From assembly GCA_963708425.1 (NCBI GenBank), contig OY970206.1:2046001-2110000 (forward strand): a stretch of DNA of 64,000 bases, read 5' to 3'. Positions 62,083 to 64,000 of the stretch are shown here, piece after piece. A program made the position numbers and the translations under genes. The notes beneath the pieces were generated by a model, which was given only the letters and a program-made list of their open reading frames with translations, was not told the origin of the DNA and ran no database searches. Source of the stretch: JACMNW01 sp963708425 (GTDB lineage Bacteria; Pseudomonadota; Alphaproteobacteria; Rhodobacterales; Rhodobacteraceae). Each line of letters opens with the position of its first letter. The stretch's first letter is position 1.

Positions 62083-62988
62083 ATGGATCGACTGACGGAA
62101 ATGGAAGCCTTTGCCACTGTTGTGGATCAGGGCGGCTTTACGGACGCTGCCAAGAAGATGGGGATTTCCAAATCCGCAGTCTCAAAGCATGTCTCAGCGC
62201 TTGAGGCCCGGCTTGGTGCACGGCTGCTAAACCGCACGACGCGCCGGGTTAGCCCAACGGAAATTGGCCTTGCCTATTACGACCGCGCCCGCCGCGTGTT
62301 GAATGACGCAGGTGAGGCGGATGCGCTGGTGACATCGATGCAATCGGCACCGTCGGGGTTGCTGCGCATTTCGGTGGCGACGGATTTTGGTGTGAACTTG
62401 CTATCGCCGATCTTGGGGGAATTTCTGCTAGAATACCCTGATATCACGGTGAACATGGTGCTGAACAATCGTTACGTGGAACTGATTTCAGAAGGTTTCG
62501 ATATGGCCATCCGCGTTGGCGAGATGGAAGATTCGACTTTGCGCGCCCGTAAGCTGACCGAAACCACCAAGCGGATGATCGGCTCGCCCAGCTATTTCCA
62601 GAAATTCGGGCGTCCGCTGAAAATTGACGATTTGAACGATCACAAGCTGCTGCATTATTCAAATCAGGCCAATGGTAACGTGTGGAAGATTACCGCACCG
62701 TCGGGCGAAAAGCGTCAAGTGCGGTCTGTTGGCTGGCTGACGGTGAATGACGGGCAATCGCTGCTGAACGCGGCGGTGTCTGGCCTTGGCATCGCCTATC
62801 TGCCGTCGTTCCTTTATGCCGATGCAATGAAGTCTGGTCAGGTCGAAGAGGCTATTCCGGGCCTGCCAAGCGAAGTACAGGGCATTTACGCGGTGTATCC
62901 GCCGGGCCGCTTTACCCAACCGAAAGTGCGGGCTTTCATCGACTTTCTGGCGCGGCGCTATATCGACAAAGGCCCCGACAACTGGTGA
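62083..62988 (+). CDS. LysR-family transcriptional regulator
   Basis: The 301-residue protein has a typical LysR N-terminus (MDRLTEMEAFATVVDQGGFT, then KKMGISKSAVSKHVSALEARLG as the helix-turn-helix) and a periplasmic-binding-like effector domain (SVATDFGVNLLSPILGEFL; MAIRVGEMEDSTLRARKL; GLGIAYLPSF). It is of the CrgA/PecT-like subgroup. The target is unknown; no gene is directly divergent except the distant EF-hand gene. I start it at ATG 62083 (GGGGA 6 bases upstream) rather than ATG 62071, because family members begin MDRL. Confidence 0.88.
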   Translation: MDRLTEMEAFATVVDQGGFTDAAKKMGISKSAVSKHVSALEARLGARLLNRTTRRVSPTEIGLAYYDRARRVLNDAGEADALVTSMQSAPSGLLRISVATDFGVNLLSPILGEFLLEYPDITVNMVLNNRYVELISEGFDMAIRVGEMEDSTLRARKLTETTKRMIGSPSYFQKFGRPLKIDDLNDHKLLHYSNQANGNVWKITAPSGEKRQVRSVGWLTVNDGQSLLNAAVSGLGIAYLPSFLYADAMKSGQVEEAIPGLPSEVQGIYAVYPPGRFTQPKVRAFIDFLARRYIDKGPDNW

Positions 62989-62995
62989 TCTGATC

Positions 62996-63014
62996 GCAGC
63001 CGGGGGGCTGCTTT
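62996..63014 (+). terminator. Intrinsic terminator after the LysR gene
   Basis: GCAGCC (62996-63001), a GGGG loop and GGCTGC (63006-63011) form a short stem followed by TTT. It begins 7 bases after the LysR stop and 31 bases from the convergent OmpA-family stop. Confidence 0.6.
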
Positions 63015-63026
63015 ACAGCCAGAATA

Positions 63027-64000
63027 CTAGGGGTTTACCAACAGCATCACTTCAACGCGGCGGTTTCGGGTTAGGCCTGATTCCGTCAAATTGCTGTCTC
63101 GGGGGGCAAGATAGCCGACACCTTCGGCGGTGATTTGGTCGGAAGGAATGGCATAACTTTCGATCAAGCGGTTGCGCACCGATTCTGCCCGTTTGCGCGA
63201 TAAGGCCACATTGCCCGCAAGCCCGCCAGACGCGTCTGTATGGCCAACAAGTGCCACCTCTGTTTCAGGATTGGCGCGCAGGTAACTCGCCAGTGCCTCC
63301 AGTGACGCATATTCGCCGGGTGCCAGATCCGCGGCCCCCGAGGCGAAAATCAGATCGTCCAACGCAACTGACCCTTGCTTTGCCAGCCCTTCGGCCATCG
63401 GGCTGGTATCCGCAGTGGTTGGAACCGCTGAGTCTTCGGGCGGTGGCTCGGGTGTTTCAAGCACGGTTGGCGTCGCGCTTGCCTTACCGATTTGGGTGAG
63501 TTGAACAAAACCAAGTGTCGATGATCGGCTGACGATCAGGGCCACATGCTCCGGCCCGTCGCTGCCGGTGCGTTTGGCGGCAAGATAGCGGAAATCGCCC
63601 AGATCAACGTGCATGGCTGGTTCGGCGGCGATGTCGATGCCAAAGCGGAAATCGAAGCCACCGCAACCAAAGGTTTCGCATTCAAAAATCATGGTGTAAC
63701 CGGCCGCCGTCAACTGATCGCGCAGGGGGGCAAGCAGTTGTAGCGTGGTCAGCCCCTTGGCCTGCAAGCTCCACGCGGTTTGGGTCAGCGCCCCTTCGAT
63801 CAGCTCAGTTTTCGTGGCACCGTCTGCGAACGGCCCAATCGGCAGGGCGAAGCTGGTCAGCACCTCGGCGCGTGCAAAAGTCTGGTTGGCAGGGGCTGGA
63901 AATTTGAGCTCAAGCGCATGGCCGACCAGCGGCAACGCCATTGTCGCAACCGCAGCGCACAGCAGTCGCAGGGCGGTTGATTTTGGCGTCGAGCGCTGCA
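63027..64000 (-). CDS. OmpA-family outer-membrane/peptidoglycan-binding protein (5' end beyond window)
   Basis: The C-terminal third is an OmpA-like domain: LIFASGAADLAPGEYASLEALA (about 196), VALVGHTDASGGLAGNVALSRKRAESVRNRL and ITAEGVGYLAPRDSNLTESGLTRNRRVEV, with the Asp and Arg that bind diaminopimelate. The N-terminal half is an unassigned exported domain with a likely disulfide (CETFGCGG). ATG 63941 would leave only MALPLVGHA before the mature part. The frame continues upstream as a better signal peptide (ALRLLCAAVATMALPLVGHA) to the window edge, so the true start is probably beyond base 64000. Confidence 0.82.
   Translation of the reverse strand, partial: QRSTPKSTALRLLCAAVATMALPLVGHALELKFPAPANQTFARAEVLTSFALPIGPFADGATKTELIEGALTQTAWSLQAKGLTTLQLLAPLRDQLTAAGYTMIFECETFGCGGFDFRFGIDIAAEPAMHVDLGDFRYLAAKRTGSDGPEHVALIVSRSSTLGFVQLTQIGKASATPTVLETPEPPPEDSAVPTTADTSPMAEGLAKQGSVALDDLIFASGAADLAPGEYASLEALASYLRANPETEVALVGHTDASGGLAGNVALSRKRAESVRNRLIESYAIPSDQITAEGVGYLAPRDSNLTESGLTRNRRVEVMLLVNP

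Noticed and set aside
63027..64000. OmpA-family gene as the missing AlgE porin
   Set aside because: The visible part has only a peptidoglycan-binding OmpA-like domain and no beta-barrel pattern; it is 17 kb from the operon.
1..64000. tRNA, rRNA, transposase, integrase or phage genes
   Set aside because: I looked for characteristic T-loop strings, rRNA-like blocks and transposase motifs on both strands and saw none, although a covariance search was not possible.

Overview
The window looks like a chromosomal segment of an alphaproteobacterium of the Rhodobacterales (roseobacter-type Rhodobacteraceae). The evidence is GC-rich, tightly packed genes with many ATGA overlaps, a DUF6478 gene followed by its usual small partner, RTX proteins ending in a Hint domain, a MocD/MocE-like desaturase-Rieske pair, and a PxpABC 5-oxoprolinase operon. 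I see no rRNA, tRNA, CRISPR, transposase or phage genes. The assignment is an inference from gene families, not from a marker gene.

Layout. 1-2 kb: tail of an unknown gene, then a sugar isomerase and a Gfo/Idh/MocA oxidoreductase. 2-5 kb (minus): an ECF sigma/anti-sigma pair with a TPR protein, a small haem-copper-oxidase-like membrane protein and a DUF1127-like protein. 5.3-11 kb: a BTAD-hydrolase fusion, an aldose-epimerase-like protein, the desaturase-Rieske pair and UDP-glucose dehydrogenase. 11.2-14.5 kb: 2-hydroxyacid dehydrogenase, SMP-30 lactonase and 6-phosphogluconate dehydrogenase. 14.5-25.9 kb: an amino-sugar (GlcNAc/chitobiose) locus, with GntR regulator and GH20 hexosaminidase divergent from a sugar ABC transporter, an oxidoreductase, a SIS deaminase, a ROK kinase and NagA. 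25.9-29.5 kb (minus): oxidative L-arabinose pathway (dehydrogenase, arabonate dehydratase, AraD1/GguC).

29.9-46.1 kb (minus) is the highlight: a twelve-gene operon closely resembling the Pseudomonas/Azotobacter alginate operon, in the order algD-alg8-alg44-algA-algG-algI-algJ-[Sel1 protein]-algX-algF-algK-like-algL-like. Precursor synthesis, polymerase and O-acetylation genes keep their catalytic motifs. Four others appear altered at key sites: Alg44 lacks the c-di-GMP-binding RxxxR, AlgA lacks the phosphomannose-isomerase metal motif, AlgG lacks the DPHD epimerase motif, and AlgL has Leu where the catalytic His is expected. No algE porin is present, and the AlgK-like protein is about twice normal size with no lipobox. 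Upstream on the same strand are a LuxR-type response regulator, a secreted beta-helix/RTX protein and an RTX-Hint protein. I infer a divergent system making an acetylated, possibly polymannuronate-like exopolysaccharide.

52-64 kb: a pyroglutamate hydrolysis operon (pxpA-B-C preceded by an M23 peptidase), IlvD, a lipoprotein, DUF6478 and partner, a FadH-type 2,4-dienoyl-CoA reductase, a small EF-hand protein, a LysR regulator, and an OmpA-family protein cut by the window edge.
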